From Diphasiastrum complanatum (taxonomy: Eukaryota; Streptophyta; Lycopodiopsida; Lycopodiales; Lycopodiaceae), in NCBI GenBank assembly GCA_029204225.1, contig CM055096.1:1185001-1249000 (forward strand): a stretch of 64,000 bases of DNA, written 5' to 3'. Below the pieces are notes generated by a model. It was not told where the DNA came from. It saw only the letters and a list, made by a program, of their open reading frames with translations, and did no database searches. Position numbers and translations under genes: made by a program. Within the stretch, counting starts at the first letter, position 1. Each line of letters begins with the position of its first letter. Of the stretch, positions 10,741 through 20,942 are shown in pieces.

Positions 10741-10831
10741 AGTGGATGCCATCACAATTCCATACCCCAATCTGAAGATGGTATGGATGGGGCCCCGGGA
10801 TGCTCCCACCAATCCCGGGGGCCCCGAATTC

Positions 10832-11272
10832 CTAGCTCTGGGAACGACTAGGGGTGCCAGCAACAAGTCGTATCTGACCATCTCGATATATGACTCGTCT
10901 ACTAGTCTCTCGAGCCGCCTGGAAGGCTTTCCGCCTCTCCTCAACCTGGATGTAGGTAAGATCGTCATCCATAAATATGGTAGTGCCACGTAACTGTGTA
11001 GCGAGGGAGGGGGTGGGTGAGGTAGCAGCGAGGAAGATGGGGGATGTAGCGAGGGGGACTGGGGGTGTGAGGGGGGTGGGGGATGTAACGAGGGGGGTGG
11101 GTGAGGGGATGGGTGAGGTAGCGAGGGGGATGGGTGAGGTAGTGGGTAGTGTAGCAGCGAGGGAGGTGGTGGGTGAGGTAGCAAGGGGGGTGAGTGAGGT
11201 AGCGAGGGGAGGGGGTGAGGTAGAAGGGCGAGGGGGTAGGACCGTCCTACGGGCAGCACGGGGAGGGGCCAT
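10832..11272 (-). pseudogene. LINE ORF1, internally shortened
   Basis: 146 codons from ATG (MAPPRAARRTVLPPRP). A long Pro/Ser/Thr low-complexity segment (repeating PTPLATS-like units) joins in frame to the end of the RNA-binding core (GTTIFMDDDLTYIQVEERRK, RRVIYRDGQIRLV). Compared with 722-1687 the coiled coil and first half of the core are missing, so an in-frame deletion removed the middle. It lies upstream of the ORF2 remains of the same LINE. Confidence 0.75.
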
Positions 11273-11333
11273 CGTTGGCCAGAGAGAGGGCTGGTAGCGA
11301 TGTCAGATCACTGGAGAGAGAGGTCTGATGGTA

Positions 11334-11542
11334 GCTAGCAGGCAGCCATCGCTGGAGGAGCGCTAGCACAGAGAGAGAGAGGGAGAGAGGTAGCGTTCTT
11401 GGCAGCCGCAGCAAGGAGGTAGCGAGGTCAGATCAGCGCTGGAGCAGCCATGTCAGATCGGTAGAGCAGCAGGCAGCCATCGCTGGAGGAGGAGAGCTAG
11501 CAGGCAGCCATTGCTGGAGGAGCGCTAGCAGGCAGCCATCGC

Positions 11543-11544
<2 letters not shown>
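11334..11544 (-). repeat. LINE 5' UTR with four copies of a ~25-bp motif
   Basis: The motif GCAGGCAGCCATCGCTGGAG (plus-strand reading) occurs near 11338, 11469, 11500 and 11528 with minor changes, in the untranslated region before ORF1. Tandem 5' motifs in LINEs often hold the internal promoter; that role is inferred here. Confidence 0.7.

Positions 11545-11577
<33 letters not shown>
11545..11577. repeat. (GA)n tract: tail of LINE 'c', joined to LINE 'd'
   Basis: Reads (CT)n on the minus strand, directly after AATAAAGCTTT of LINE 'c' and directly before the 5' UTR of LINE 'd'. Confidence 0.95.
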
Positions 11578-11580
<3 letters not shown>

Positions 11581-11598
11581 TTTATTAATGTCTTTTCC

Positions 11599-11611
11599 AT
11601 GCCAAAGGCAT
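11599..11611 (-). ncRNA. LINE 3'-terminal stem-loop (copy 2)
   Basis: Minus strand: ATGCC, loop TTT, GGCAT, then GGAAAAGACATTAATAAAG. Loop is one base shorter than in the sister copies. Confidence 0.7.
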
Positions 11612-11783
11612 ATAAGACTAATGAAGTACATGTCAAGTATGTGGTAACCATGGGAGCGTATAAAACGTCTCCAAAACTGTAATAAGGAAAACTTCTAGTA
11701 CAAACTAAAACTAAAATAGACACGTATGCGAGAGTGTGTGCATAATAATCATCTATCTGTGTCAAGATATCAAGGCTATGATG

Positions 11784-12449
11784 CTATGATGCTGCTGATG
11801 CCGCTGAGCTGCTGCTGTAAAAGGACGTAATGCGAGCCGCAGCATGAGGGAGCACTGGAGCCTGTCGGCGTCGTCTGTGAGCACGAGCATGTGTGAAAGT
11901 ACATCTCTGTGTAGGATGCCTGGTGATCCTGGTAGTAGCGTGATGGTGGGGGGTACACTGTCTCTGATCTCTATGAACATGTGAGTCGTCGTCGTCAGAA
12001 TCATCATCTTCGGGTAGTAAATCACGTGATCTCTGCCTAGTGAAGAATGAAGTGATCAGTGGCTGTGACTGAAAATGCTGGGGTGTCCCGTATAAATCTC
12101 TCCATAGTATGACCATCTCACGTACCAACAGAGCAACACATCGTGGGTCCTCATAGGCTATGAGGGAGCGTAGGGTAGTAGGCATGTCTCGAAACAGGCA
12201 GTGATATCGCCCTCTGATCTCATAGTGTACTGGGCATCTGAAGATAAAGTGCTCCTCAGACTCCACCTCACCTAGAGAACATAGCTGGCAAATCCGCTCC
12301 TCTTTGGGAATACCATGGAACCTCCCCGTCTCAATAGCTAGCTGATGAGATGACACCCTGAGCTGTCCCAGTGTGAATCTGAGGCAATGTGATAGTCCGG
12401 ACTCTAAGTAGCGTGGCATGACCGGGGTCCCAAATGCATCCAGCTCCAA
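11784..12449 (-). pseudogene. LINE ORF2 C-terminal region
   Basis: 221 open codons: FGTPVMPRYLESGLSH, GQLRVSSHQLAIETGRF, then the cysteine/histidine motif in RICQLCSLGEVESEEHFIFRC and HYEIRGRYHCLFRD. It ends in an Asp-rich then His/Arg-rich tail and a serine/alanine tail. It continues the protein begun at 13058 after frame breaks near 12450-12670. The Cys/His motif resembles the zinc-binding end of many LINE ORF2 proteins. Confidence 0.75.
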
Positions 12450-12668
12450 GAAATGTGTCCGGTAAAAAGTTGGTTTAACCCCTAGCTGGTTATGCCAAGT
12501 CCGGTCTAGATATGCGCGATAGAGGAATCGTCTGGTATACTGATGGGTGCCTGAGGGAAGCTCTGTGATGGAGATACCAAATGACTCAAGTAGGAGGTGG
12601 GATGCCTGAGAGAACCATGATAATCTATAGCCCTGACCGTGGAGACGCTGTGAGGAGGACAGTGGAAT

Positions 12669-13058
12669 CTATATGTATCGTCTGTCTGTCTCTGGTAACG
12701 CCTGTATCCTCTGTGTATAAGTAATGAGCTGGAGATCTGCCTCGATCTGGATAGGTGGAACTGCAAACTCGGCCAAAAGAATCTCATGTGGAACCGAAGG
12801 CTTTGCACGGATCAACCGAGCTAGCATGGTGGTCTGTAGTCTTGAAAGACTGGCCCAGTGTGAAGAGGGAAGACCTACACACCCTGCAGCGATGGAGGTG
12901 GAGGCAGGGGAGGCGGTAGCAGGGGGAGCTGCAACGATGAAGGTGGAGGCAGGGGAGGTGGCAGCAGAGGTGGCTGCAGCGGTGGGGGAGGTGGAGGTAG
13001 GAGAGCGAGGGGGTGGGGGGGTCCTGCGAGTAGCAGCCCGTGTAGGAAGTGGCGCCAT
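12669..13058 (-). CDS. Fusion ORF: LINE ORF1 N-terminus joined in frame to ORF2 distal part
   Basis: 129 codons from ATG. Residues 1-58 are an ORF1-type start (MAPLPTRAATRRTPPPP then Ala/Thr/Pro repeats). From residue ~60 the sequence is ORF2 downstream of the RT palm: LPSSHWASLSRLQTTMLARL and IRAKPSVPHEILLAEFAVPP, as in the copy at 9320-9250. The deletion therefore joined the two ORFs without breaking the frame. Function is unlikely but expression is possible. Confidence 0.7.
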   Translation of the reverse strand: MAPLPTRAATRRTPPPPRSPTSTSPTAAATSAATSPASTFIVAAPPATASPASTSIAAGCVGLPSSHWASLSRLQTTMLARLIRAKPSVPHEILLAEFAVPPIQIEADLQLITYTQRIQALPETDRRYI

Positions 13059-13063
13059 GGAGA

Positions 13064-13069
<6 letters not shown>

Positions 13070-13107
<38 letters not shown>
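13070..13107. repeat. (GA)n tract: tail of LINE 'b', joined to LINE 'c'
   Basis: (CT)n on the minus strand between AATAAAAT of LINE 'b' and the 5' end of LINE 'c'. Confidence 0.95.
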
Positions 13108-13111
<4 letters not shown>

Positions 13112-13540
13112 ATTAATGTCCTTGAATACCCTAAGGTACATAGGACTCAGAAAAGGTACATGTCAAGTGTGCACATAGGAGCTTAAAGCTCAATCATCTA
13201 TAAAACAATAACTACAAATATAATGCCTAAAGATGACTGGCCCAGTTAGGGTCCAACAGCCTAGAATCGAATATCATGATGCCTATCAGCTTGGAAGAAG
13301 TGGTGGATGGTTTGCTGTGAAGGTGTCACTGAGTGTGCCATGGACCTCTGCCGTCGGGTAGGCTGTCGGTGTCGTCTCTGCTGCCGTGTCCATCTGGACT
13401 GGGGCCTAATGGCTGACTGTGATCTAGTCTCCTCCTCCTCAAATCTGACATCCCCCGGATCATCAACGCGACACATCTGGGGTCCTCATAGGATATCAAG
13501 GTAGAAAGTGTCACTGGGTGCTCTCTGAACAAGCAGTAGC
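13108..13540 (-). mobile_element. LINE 'b': 5'-truncated 3' end (GTACC-type)
   Basis: Minus-strand fragment starting immediately after the AATAAAGCT end of LINE 'a' at 13541. It encodes LFREHPVTLSTLISYEDPRC, VALMIRG and a short tail, then a 3' UTR closely similar to 28286-28736. Ends with hairpin (13127-13138), GACATTAATAAAA and (CT)n. Confidence 0.8.
13127..13138 (-). ncRNA. LINE 3'-terminal stem-loop (copy 3)
   Basis: Minus strand: TACC, loop TTAG, GGTA, then TTCAAGGACATTAATAAAA. The stem differs from the ATGCC type on both sides, keeping pairing. Confidence 0.65.
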
Positions 13541-14249
13541 TTTATTAATGTCTTTTCCATGCCAAAAGGCATATAAGACTAAAAGGTACATGTCAAGTGT
13601 GTGGTATTAGTGAGAGTGCATAAAATGTCTCCGAAAACAGTAAAGAAAGTACATGTAGATAAACTACTAAGTAATCAAAATGAACTACACGATGCTCTGA
13701 AATGTGAAATGTAATGTACAAAAACGTGTACGATAAAAATACGAAACTGACCACATATGAACCTGAGGCCATGAGATAGTCCATAAGCTAGATAATGTAG
13801 TAAAATAGGGAACCCAGCTGTATCCAACTCTAAAAAATGAGTCTGATAATAATCTGGTTTGACTCCTAACTGGCCTTGCCAGACTCGATCAAGATATGCT
13901 CTATATATTAACGTTTGTAAACTGGTGCGTACCCGAAGGGAAGTCTGTAATAGAGATACCAAATGTCTTGATGAGGTGAGATGCTCGGGAGAACCATGAC
14001 AACCAATAGCCCTGATCATGAAGATGCTGGGAAGAGGTGAGCGCTGCTTGTGTATATCTCTGCTCATAAACCGGGAATAGTTGGAGTTGCTAGATATATG
14101 TGACAACAAGCATGAAAATGGCCTCAAGCTGAAGAGGAGGAACTGCAAGCTCAACAAGAACAATCTGATGTGGGACGTAAGGCTCAGCTCGTATCATGCG
14201 CGACAACATAGTAATCTATAGCCGTGAGATACTAGCCCAGCCAGATGAG
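13541..14249 (-). mobile_element. LINE 'a', 3' part (decayed)
   Basis: Minus-strand ORF2 remains from DWASISRL (about 14240) through GVKPDYYQTHFLELDTAGFP and YGLSHGLRFICGQF, then a jump into the 3' UTR. Ends with hairpin (13559-13572) and GACATTAATAAAGCT. It is probably the same LINE whose 5' half lies at 19771-20942, split by the Copia insertion. Confidence 0.7.
13559..13572 (-). ncRNA. LINE 3'-terminal stem-loop (copy 4)
   Basis: Minus strand: ATGCC, loop TTTT, GGCAT, then GGAAAAGACATTAATAAAGC. Confidence 0.7.
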
Positions 14250-14516
14250 GTTGACCGTCAACAACTATATAAGAAGGATGGCGCCCCACCACAACTATTC
14301 CATTCAAATCTATTATGCTAGAGCAATTGCTCAATTTTTCTATGATCTGAATTCTCTCTATGCTTGGTTTTGTGTGAGTGCTAGTAGGACTAGTATCTCC
14401 ATCTAGAATTTGTATCACAAATTCTGACAATATACACTCAGACTACTCTCTCCAATCACTCCTTTCTATCCTTCAGTCTTGGCACTACCTTGACGTCACA
14501 ATTGTTGACGGTCAAC
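14250..14516 (+). other. Inverted segment: Copia 3' LTR end plus LINE flank between 13-bp inverted repeats
   Basis: 14264-14433 matches the reverse complement of the Copia LTR at 19319-19490 (TATATAAGAAGG to CACAAATTCTGACA). 14434-14503 resembles LINE sequence near 24560-24610 in plus orientation. Both are flipped relative to the minus-strand Copia and LINE around them. The segment is bounded by GTTGACCGTCAAC (14250-14262) and its reverse complement GTTGACGGTCAAC (14504-14516). Confidence 0.7.
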
Positions 14517-15150
14517 CTTTGGGTGCCTGTTTAAGTCCATATAGTGCCTTGTCCAAAACTTGCAAACCTTGTCTTCATGTCCTGCTACTATGTATCCCTC
14601 TGGCTGCTCCATGTAGACTTCTTCCTCTAGAAATCCATTCAGGAATTACATCCATTTGTTGAATATCCCATCCAAACTGAGCTGACAATGATAAAACAGT
14701 CCTCATAGTAGTAGACTTAGCAACTGGTGCAAAAGTTTCCTCATAGTCAATCCCTTCCTGTTGAGCATAACCTTTTGCCACCAATCTTGCCTTATGTTTA
14801 TCTATAGAACCATCTGATTTGTACCTAGTTCTATAGACCCACTTGCATCCAATGGCCTTTTTACCTGTAGGTAACTGAACAAGTCTCCAAGTCTTGTTCT
14901 TCATGATTGAGTCGTACTCCTCATCCATAGCTTTCCTCCAAATATCCTCTTTCTCAGGCTCTCTGAAAGTAGATGGATCCTTGGTTTCTAATACTGTGGC
15001 CATATAAAGCAAAATGTACATCCCCGTCTTCATGATGATCCTCCTGTCGATCTTGATCTTCATGTTGCTTTTCAAGTCTAGTTGATCTCCTAGTTCCATG
15101 TGTACTAGATTCTCCCTGTTCAATAATAACACTATCCTTGATAGTTTCAT
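14517..15150 (-). pseudogene. Copia reverse transcriptase, N-terminal part
   Basis: WRKAMDEEYDSIMKNKTWRL, GCKWVYRTRYKSDGSIDKHK, ARLVAKGYAQQEGIDYEETF, APVAK and QMDV are the standard Copia RT start. A frameshift after QMDV displaces the LNGFLEEEVYMEQPEG region (readable in another frame) and the sequence stops at LKQAP. The catalytic YVDD is not present. Confidence 0.85.
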
Positions 15151-16048
15151 AGTACCACCTAGGCAATCTTCTAGCTTCTGATGTAGGATGCTTCCTGCCT
15201 GGTGAAGTAGGAGGTGAATAAGTATCCCATATACTTGACCTCTCCTTCCTGTTTCCTATCTCAACCAAAGTCACTCTAGGTTCTTGAATTGGCGTAGACG
15301 ATACATGTGTCGATTCAGGTTCCTGTAATAACTCATCACATAATATAGGGATTCCTCCATCTTGATCCTCAAAATATATCTCTGTATCTTTATGAGTTGA
15401 TTTCTCATCAAAGACTACATCCCTACTTATGATTATTCTCTTAGCCTCCAAGTCATATAACCTGTATCCCTTCTCTTGATTATCATAACCAAGAAATAAA
15501 CACTTGGTCGCCTTAGAATCCAATTTGCTCCTTGAATCCTTAGGTATGTAAGAATAAGCAATACTCCCAAACACTCTCAAATGACTTACATCTGGCTTCC
15601 GACCCGTGTAAGCTTCCTCTGGAGTTCGATTCTCTACAACCTTTGTAGGACTTCGATTCAAAAGATAAACCGCCGTCTTAACTCCTTCACCCCAAAACAT
15701 ATTTGGAAGATTTTTACTCTTGAGCATACTCCTTGCAGTTTCTACTATAGACCGGTTCTTTCTTTCTGCAACTCCATTTTGTTGAGGCGTGTCCGTATTT
15801 GCAAATTGTCTCTTTATACCTTGATCCTTGCAAAACACCTGAAATTCCGTAGAAAGATACTCCCCCCCTTTGTCCGAGCGAAGTATCTTAATTTGTCTAT
15901 TTGTTTCTTTCTCCACTTGTGTCTTAAACCATGTGAAATACTTGAAAGCTTCACCCTTATTCTTTAGAAGATAGATCCATGTCTTCCTAGAATAGTCATC
16001 CACAAACACCATAAAGTAACTTGCTCCCCCATAAGATTGAGTGACCAC
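14954..16048 (-). pseudogene. Copia integrase
   Basis: 364 open codons. Catalytic core: FMVFVDDYSRKTWIY, ILRSDKGGEYLSTEF, FANTDTPQQNGVAERKNRS, ARSMLKSKNLPNMFWGE. Then HLRVFGSIAYSYIP and CLFLGYDNQEKGYRLYD, typical of the integrase C-terminal region. The frame differs from the preceding pre-integrase ORF (shift at about 16040) and from the RT (shift near 14990). Confidence 0.9.
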
Positions 16049-16559
16049 ACAAATCTATATGAACAAGTTCTAGAACATTTTTCGCCCTGAATGTACTAGG
16101 CAAAAATTTCTTCATATGATGCTTGCCTAAGACACAACCTTCACAAACCTTGTGATCAGAAACGACTTGAGGTAAACCAATAACCATGTTAAATTTCCTC
16201 AAGACTTGTAGACTTTTGTAATTCAGATGTCCATACCTCTCGTGCCATAACTTACTCAATGATCCAGTATCCGCAACACTTGCATGATGATCCATCACCT
16301 GAGCTTGAAGTTTATACGACAGCCCTGCAAGTATGCCCTCAGCTACTACTTCATCATTTTTCCTCTTGATAAGACACCGCTGTTCATCAAATTGCACCAC
16401 CATGTGTTGCTTTGCAATAGTTGATACTAAGAGTAAGTTTTTCTTGATTCCTGGTACATAAAGCACATCCTTTATGTTTCCAATCTTCCCTGAAGGTAAT
16501 TGTACTTGTACTTTTCCAACTCCCTTTATATCATATGTGTAGTTGTCCCCCAACTTCAC
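15996..16559 (-). pseudogene. Copia GAG-pre-integrase domain
   Basis: No ATG start is needed here: the open frame follows a break at 16570. It contains VLYVPGIKKNLLLVSTIA, LWHERYGHLNYKSLQVLRK and the Cys pair in CEGCVLGKHH, the zinc part that precedes the integrase core, and VHIDLCG at the edge where the frame shifts. Confidence 0.85.
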
Positions 16560-16569
16560 ATTTGACCCA

Positions 16570-17574
16570 TCATCTATTAGATAGCCAGCCTCGCCTAGGT
16601 GTCATGTGCTTTGAAGCTCCCGAATCAATATACCAACAGTCTTCTTCCTTCAAGAAGCCACCACCAGAAGATGTCGATGCCGAAAACAACTCATAGTCTT
16701 CAAGACCCAAAGCACTCAATTTTGCAATAGATGTTTCTTCTTCTTCAACAAAATTCCCGTCCTGCTTTTTCTTGAATTTGTTGTGCCAGCACTCCTTTGC
16801 ATAATGTCCTGATTTTTCGCAAATAAAGCAGTTTCCTTTTCGAACCACTTTCTTTCCATCTTCTAATCGATTTGATTGACTCTCCTCCATATCTTGCTGC
16901 TTCTTCTTCTTCTTCTTCCCTTTGCCACCCTTCTTGGAACTTTGCTCTTGCTTCTTTGCTAGGAATGCCTGTTCCTTGAAATCGTCCCTGTTGACAATAT
17001 TCTGTCGTCTCATTCCTTCCTGTAGTAAGATAGCATTTAGCTCATCGAAAGAAGGTCTCGTTTCTCTTAACGATAGCATCATTACAAAGTTCTGATAGGC
17101 CAAAGGTAGACTATTAAGCACTATGGATACCAATACTGAATCTTGAACACTTTCTCCAACTACAATAAGTTGCCCTCTCAGATCTATCACTCGAGTAAAG
17201 TAGTCCGTTACTGATTCACCTGTACCCATCTTCAATGTGTGAAGCTTATTAGTCAAGAACAAGATCCGTGACTGATTTACCGTCTCATACAAGTTCTTCA
17301 GTATATCCCAAGCCTCCTTGGGTCCAGCAGCATCTCTGATATGAGGTATAATCATATCTCTAACTGATAAGTTGATGATATGATGTGCTTTTCTTCTACG
17401 TCTCTGATACTCCCGCAACTCTCTGTCAGTGGTAGGAGGTATCTCGACACCTGTGACGATCTCCCAATATTCTCTATCTTGGAGAATATTTTGCATCTTG
17501 AACTTCCATATGCTGTAGTTCGTTCCATCTAGCTTGCTAGACTCTGGCAATACAACATCGTTCAATCCTGCCAT
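16570..17574 (-). pseudogene. Copia Gag and protease start
   Basis: Start chosen at the ATG giving MAGLNDVVLPESSKLDGTNY (17574). The UBN2-type gag has YSIWKFKMQNIL, AAGPKEAWDILKNLYET and GESVTDYFTRV. A lysine-rich stretch leads to the zinc knuckle CFICEKSGHYAKEC. The protease begins WYIDSGASKHMT, with the catalytic DSG, and the frame then stops at 16570. Gag could still be translated. Confidence 0.88.
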
Positions 17575-17697
17575 TGTTCTGATCCGTAACAATTCTTAGC
17601 AACCTGATTTTTCAAGCAAACAAAATCACCTATTCTTTAGATCTGTATCCCTGCTTGTGAATTGACCCAGAACTCTCCTCTTCCAGCAACCAGCTCA

Positions 17698-17700
<3 letters not shown>

Positions 17701-17765
<65 letters not shown>
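17701..17765. repeat. (GA)n microsatellite in the Copia leader
   Basis: 65 bp of perfect GA repeat between the Copia gag start and its primer site. No LINE 3' motif lies next to it, so it is probably an independent microsatellite or a remnant insertion. Confidence 0.9.
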
Positions 17766-17767
<2 letters not shown>

Positions 17768-19306
17768 TTCATACCTGCTTTGGGGAACTTCTTTAGCAAC
17801 ACCTTGTTAAATCGAGTGGAGCTTTATGGTGTGGAGGAGTGTAATACTTGTTGTAGCAATGTGAAAAGAGGGTGCCCATATAGTGTGTGCATAGAAGGAT
17901 ACACAATCACAAAATTAGCTCATTTGATCACAAGAAGGCAGCGATCTACCGTTGGTCAGAATCTACAATAGTTTGTACAAGATTCCCATACAAACAACGA
18001 CATCTAGCTGTGAGAAATCATGCTAAGAAATGCACAGATTCCTTCTATCTGGCAGCGCTGCTAGTAGCACATAGAGTGGTGCACATAGAGGGTGCAAAAT
18101 CAGAAGTAGAATCATGGCAAGACAACGATCAGCTGTTGTGGCAAACCTTTCTATATCAGTGACAACAAACAACAAGCTTTTCATTGCTTACATCAATCAT
18201 AAAAGCAATGCTTTCATCAATCATGGAAGCAATGTACACATACATTGAGAGAGAAAGTAGTTCGCTGGCCAGCGGCCAGTTGAATGCTTACCAAATGTGA
18301 AAAAACAAGCTCCAAATTTCGATTGGAGAGAGTGCGCACCAGCGCTCCATTGTGGGCTTGAATATTACCACTTTGTTGAAGAAAAAACCCTCTTCAAGAA
18401 GGCAGAAGCAACGTACCATTTGATGAGAGGAGGAAGAGGAAGAAAGAGGGTGGAGGTCCCTCGCTGGTTCTCCTTCCTTATGTAGTTTTTTTTCTTACTC
18501 ATAAAAGCACAAAGTAATGTCAGTGCTCACCATTAGATTAAGATCCCTAAGATCATGTGAATCCTAGCCTTGGAACTAGGAAACTTTAGGTGCAAGTTAG
18601 GTAACTTTCTTCAAGACCCCCAAAAAAATGAATTAACTAGGTATTCCTCCACCAAACCAGAATCAGGTCTGATCAGAAGGTCTTCAAAAGACTCAATGAT
18701 TAGGTCAACAGCCAGTAAACCAGCCAGTAATCAGGTCCAGATCAGAAGCAAACAGAGCCAGCAAACTTCTTCCGTGGTCTGACTTCTGTCCAGCGATCTG
18801 ATTCAGGTTTGATAGCGATTGGCCTCCAATAACAATGTTCTAACAGCGATTGGCCTCCAATGACAATGATCCTGACTGTGATCTGCCTCCAGTAGATAGT
18901 ACTGCAGCAAACAACCTTGCAGCCAGCATAGACAATGATCTGACAGTAGCAATCTGTAGGCAATAGCCAGATTCCAGCGCTCTAATCAATTTTTATCTGA
19001 CAGTAGCAATCTGTACGTAATAGCCGTTCTAATCAATTCTGATCTCAGCAAACAGATTTCCAACAATCTGTAGGCTTGATTCCAGCTCTTGATTCCATCT
19101 CAGCAAACAATAGACAATTGTCAGTTTTGATTCAAACAGCAGTTCGGATCTGCTTTCAACTCAGCGATCCACCAAGCTTGATTCCAGCGGACTGATCAAC
19201 GTGCAACTAGCGATCCAACACGCAGCTACAACCAGCGATCCACACCTTCAATTCACTTCTTGCAACCTTGCAATAAGAAATCTCTCTCTCTCACCGAAAA
19301 AAGCCT
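17766..19306 (-). other. Long Copia leader with degenerate short repeats
   Basis: 1.5 kb without a convincing gene. From about 18785 to 19190 it is built of degenerate direct repeats (GCGATTGGCCTCCAATRACA twice; CTGACAGTAGCAATCTGTA twice; recurring CAGCGATC and TTCCAGC). Much longer than a usual Copia leader, so part may be inserted DNA. Confidence 0.5.
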
Positions 19307-19318
19307 GCTCTGATACCA
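19307..19318 (-). other. Primer binding site of the Copia element
   Basis: Minus strand TGGTATCAGAGC directly after the LTR end CCGACA; initiator Met-tRNA type. Confidence 0.9.
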
Positions 19319-19770
19319 TGTCGGAATTTGTGATACAGATTCTAGATGGAGATACTAGTGCTACTAGCACTCACACAAATCCAAGCATAGAGAGAATTCA
19401 GATCATAGGAAAATTGAGCAATTGATCTAGCATAATAGAATTGAATGCAATAGTTGTGGTGGGGCGCCAGCCTTCTTATATAGTTTCTCTAATGATTGAT
19501 AGAAGCTAATGAGCCTAAAGTAAATAGCAAAATAACAAAAGCTATTTACTAATAATACTACCTATATATGGTAAGAACCAAAAATGAACTTCTAAGTACT
19601 AAATAGATCCTAATCTATTTGTAGTGCACCCACCTACATACATAAGCCTTAAAAAAATGAATTTACTATAAATAGAATGGCCCCTAAAAATAGCACGTAG
19701 GCATGGCCAAACTGATCATTAAGGGGTATCAAATAAACATTAATTCCTAATATATATATGTGGAAGGGAG
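19319..19770 (-). repeat. 5' LTR of the Copia element
   Basis: Ends CA next to the primer site. Contains a TATA-like TATATAAGAAGG (minus, ~19480) and AT-rich upstream DNA. The 5' boundary is uncertain: up to about 19770 the minus strand still reads as LINE (VVDYLMGAPS), so the LTR starts near 19750-19770. Confidence 0.75.
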
Positions 19771-20942
19771 GATGGTGCCCCCATGAGGTAATCAACAACA
19801 CTATGGCCTCCACTATGTATACCTGCAAGAATCAGGCCAGCAAGCTAGGCTATTATAATTGCTAATGAGCTTCTCCTAGCTGCAACAAGCACTCTCCACA
19901 TGTAGTAAAAGGTCCCAAATTGTCGTCAGATGTCTTAGTAACTCCTAAGTCGTCTCCATCAAGGACCCATAAGGGAAGACGATCAGTAACATCATGGAAA
20001 ACCGATTGTCGTGAGGCTGTCCAGGCATTAAAACACTAGTGAGAAATATATGTCCACGCTCTACATATCTGACAACATCCATAGAAAGATCCAAAAAAGG
20101 TGAACTAGCACTATCAGCAAAGGAAGAGGAATAAAAGTAACATGCTGCAATGAATAGATCTCTATCTAAGCTGATGTCGTGTCTGTCAATACGGAGCCAA
20201 TATGACGTGCATGCTCGTCATGTCTGACAAACTGAATGATAGGAGGCAAGGACTCCCTGTATAAATAAGCAACTCCACTTGAGCCTCTCACGGTCATGGA
20301 TCTTGTCTATGGCCTATATACTGAATCCCTCTATATCCTGGAAAGGTAGGAAGACCTCTCTCCTAACCTTCATAAAGAACAGCCCTGCAATGAAACTTGT
20401 CAAATCCCTAGCTACCGACAATGAATGGATGTCATTACAATTCCACACCCCAATCTGTAGGCGATGTGGATGGAGCCCCGGGATGCTCCCATGCTGAGGG
20501 ACACCAACACCCTATTTGCAGGAGTTGGGATACATGATCAACATATCGAACCAGGCCATCCTTGTAAATCACATGTCTACTCAACGTCTTAGCCTCCTGG
20601 AAGGATTTACACCTTTCTTCCACTTGGATATAGGTAAGGTCATCTGAGTGCCATGTAGTTTGGCTCGGCATCGTAAGGCTGCCCTACGAGTCTCCAGTGA
20701 ATTAAAGCGAATTAGCTAGGTGGCATTATCCCGCTTGGTTCTCTAAGCTGAATCCAAACCTTTAATATTATGAGTGTGTAGTCTCAAGAAATGTTTTGCC
20801 TCTTCAAGAGCTTTATGTGCTCGAGACTTTTCTTCGGAAAGAGTAGCGGTAATAACGGATGAAATGTGAGCACTTGGCTTACTACCCTTTTTTAACACTA
20901 TGTCCAAGAAAGGGTTTCTTCGTGATGCTGAGTGATCTTGGA
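19771..20942 (-). pseudogene. LINE fragment: end of ORF1 and endonuclease (5' half of LINE 'a')
   Basis: ORF1 part (20940-20640): VLKKGSKPSAHISSVITATL, ALEEAKHFL and, in shifted frame, the TLPISKWKKG equivalent of DLTYIQVEERCK. Endonuclease part (~20460-19771): QIGVWNCNDIHS, FLPFQDIEGFS and DLFIAACYF, HIFLTSVLMPG (frameshifted GDFNA), LACWPDSCRYT and VVDYLMGAPS. Frames are badly broken. It continues across the Copia insertion into 14249-13541. Confidence 0.75.

Larger units (their letters stand above)
8561..11544 (-). mobile_element. LINE 'd' body (5' UTR, ORF1, EN and RT remains)
   Basis: Minus-strand LINE whose 5' end abuts the (CT)n tail of the preceding LINE (11545-11577). Order in its own direction: 5' UTR with repeats, ORF1 lacking its middle, endonuclease interrupted by a MITE-like element, deletion of the EN-to-RT core, RT from the palm onward, then the C-terminal zinc region, cut by the gypsy and resuming at 2380-1914. 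Without the two insertions it is about 3 kb, against about 5 kb for the copy at 22486-27510. Confidence 0.85.
11578..13069 (-). mobile_element. LINE 'c': short internally deleted LINE with both ends
   Basis: About 1.5 kb on the minus strand. It starts at the (CT)n tail of LINE 'b' with the ORF1 start codon at 13058 and ends with hairpin, GACATTAATAAAG and (CT)n. The middle (most of ORF1, EN and most of RT) is gone. Both termini are intact, so it could in principle be mobilised by a full-length relative. Confidence 0.8.
14517..19770 (-). mobile_element. Ty1/Copia element, 3' part lost
   Basis: Minus-strand order: 5' LTR (19770-19319), primer site, 1.7-kb leader, gag-protease (17574), integrase, start of RT, then an abrupt end at the LKQAP motif (~14517). 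The RT catalytic centre, RNase H and the normally placed 3' LTR are missing; an inverted LTR end follows at 14433-14264. Several frameshifts. It interrupted a minus-strand LINE within its endonuclease region. Confidence 0.85.

Noticed and set aside
17701-17765. LINE tail in the Copia leader
   Set aside because: No hairpin or GACATTAATAAAG next to this GA tract, so it was not counted among the LINE ends.
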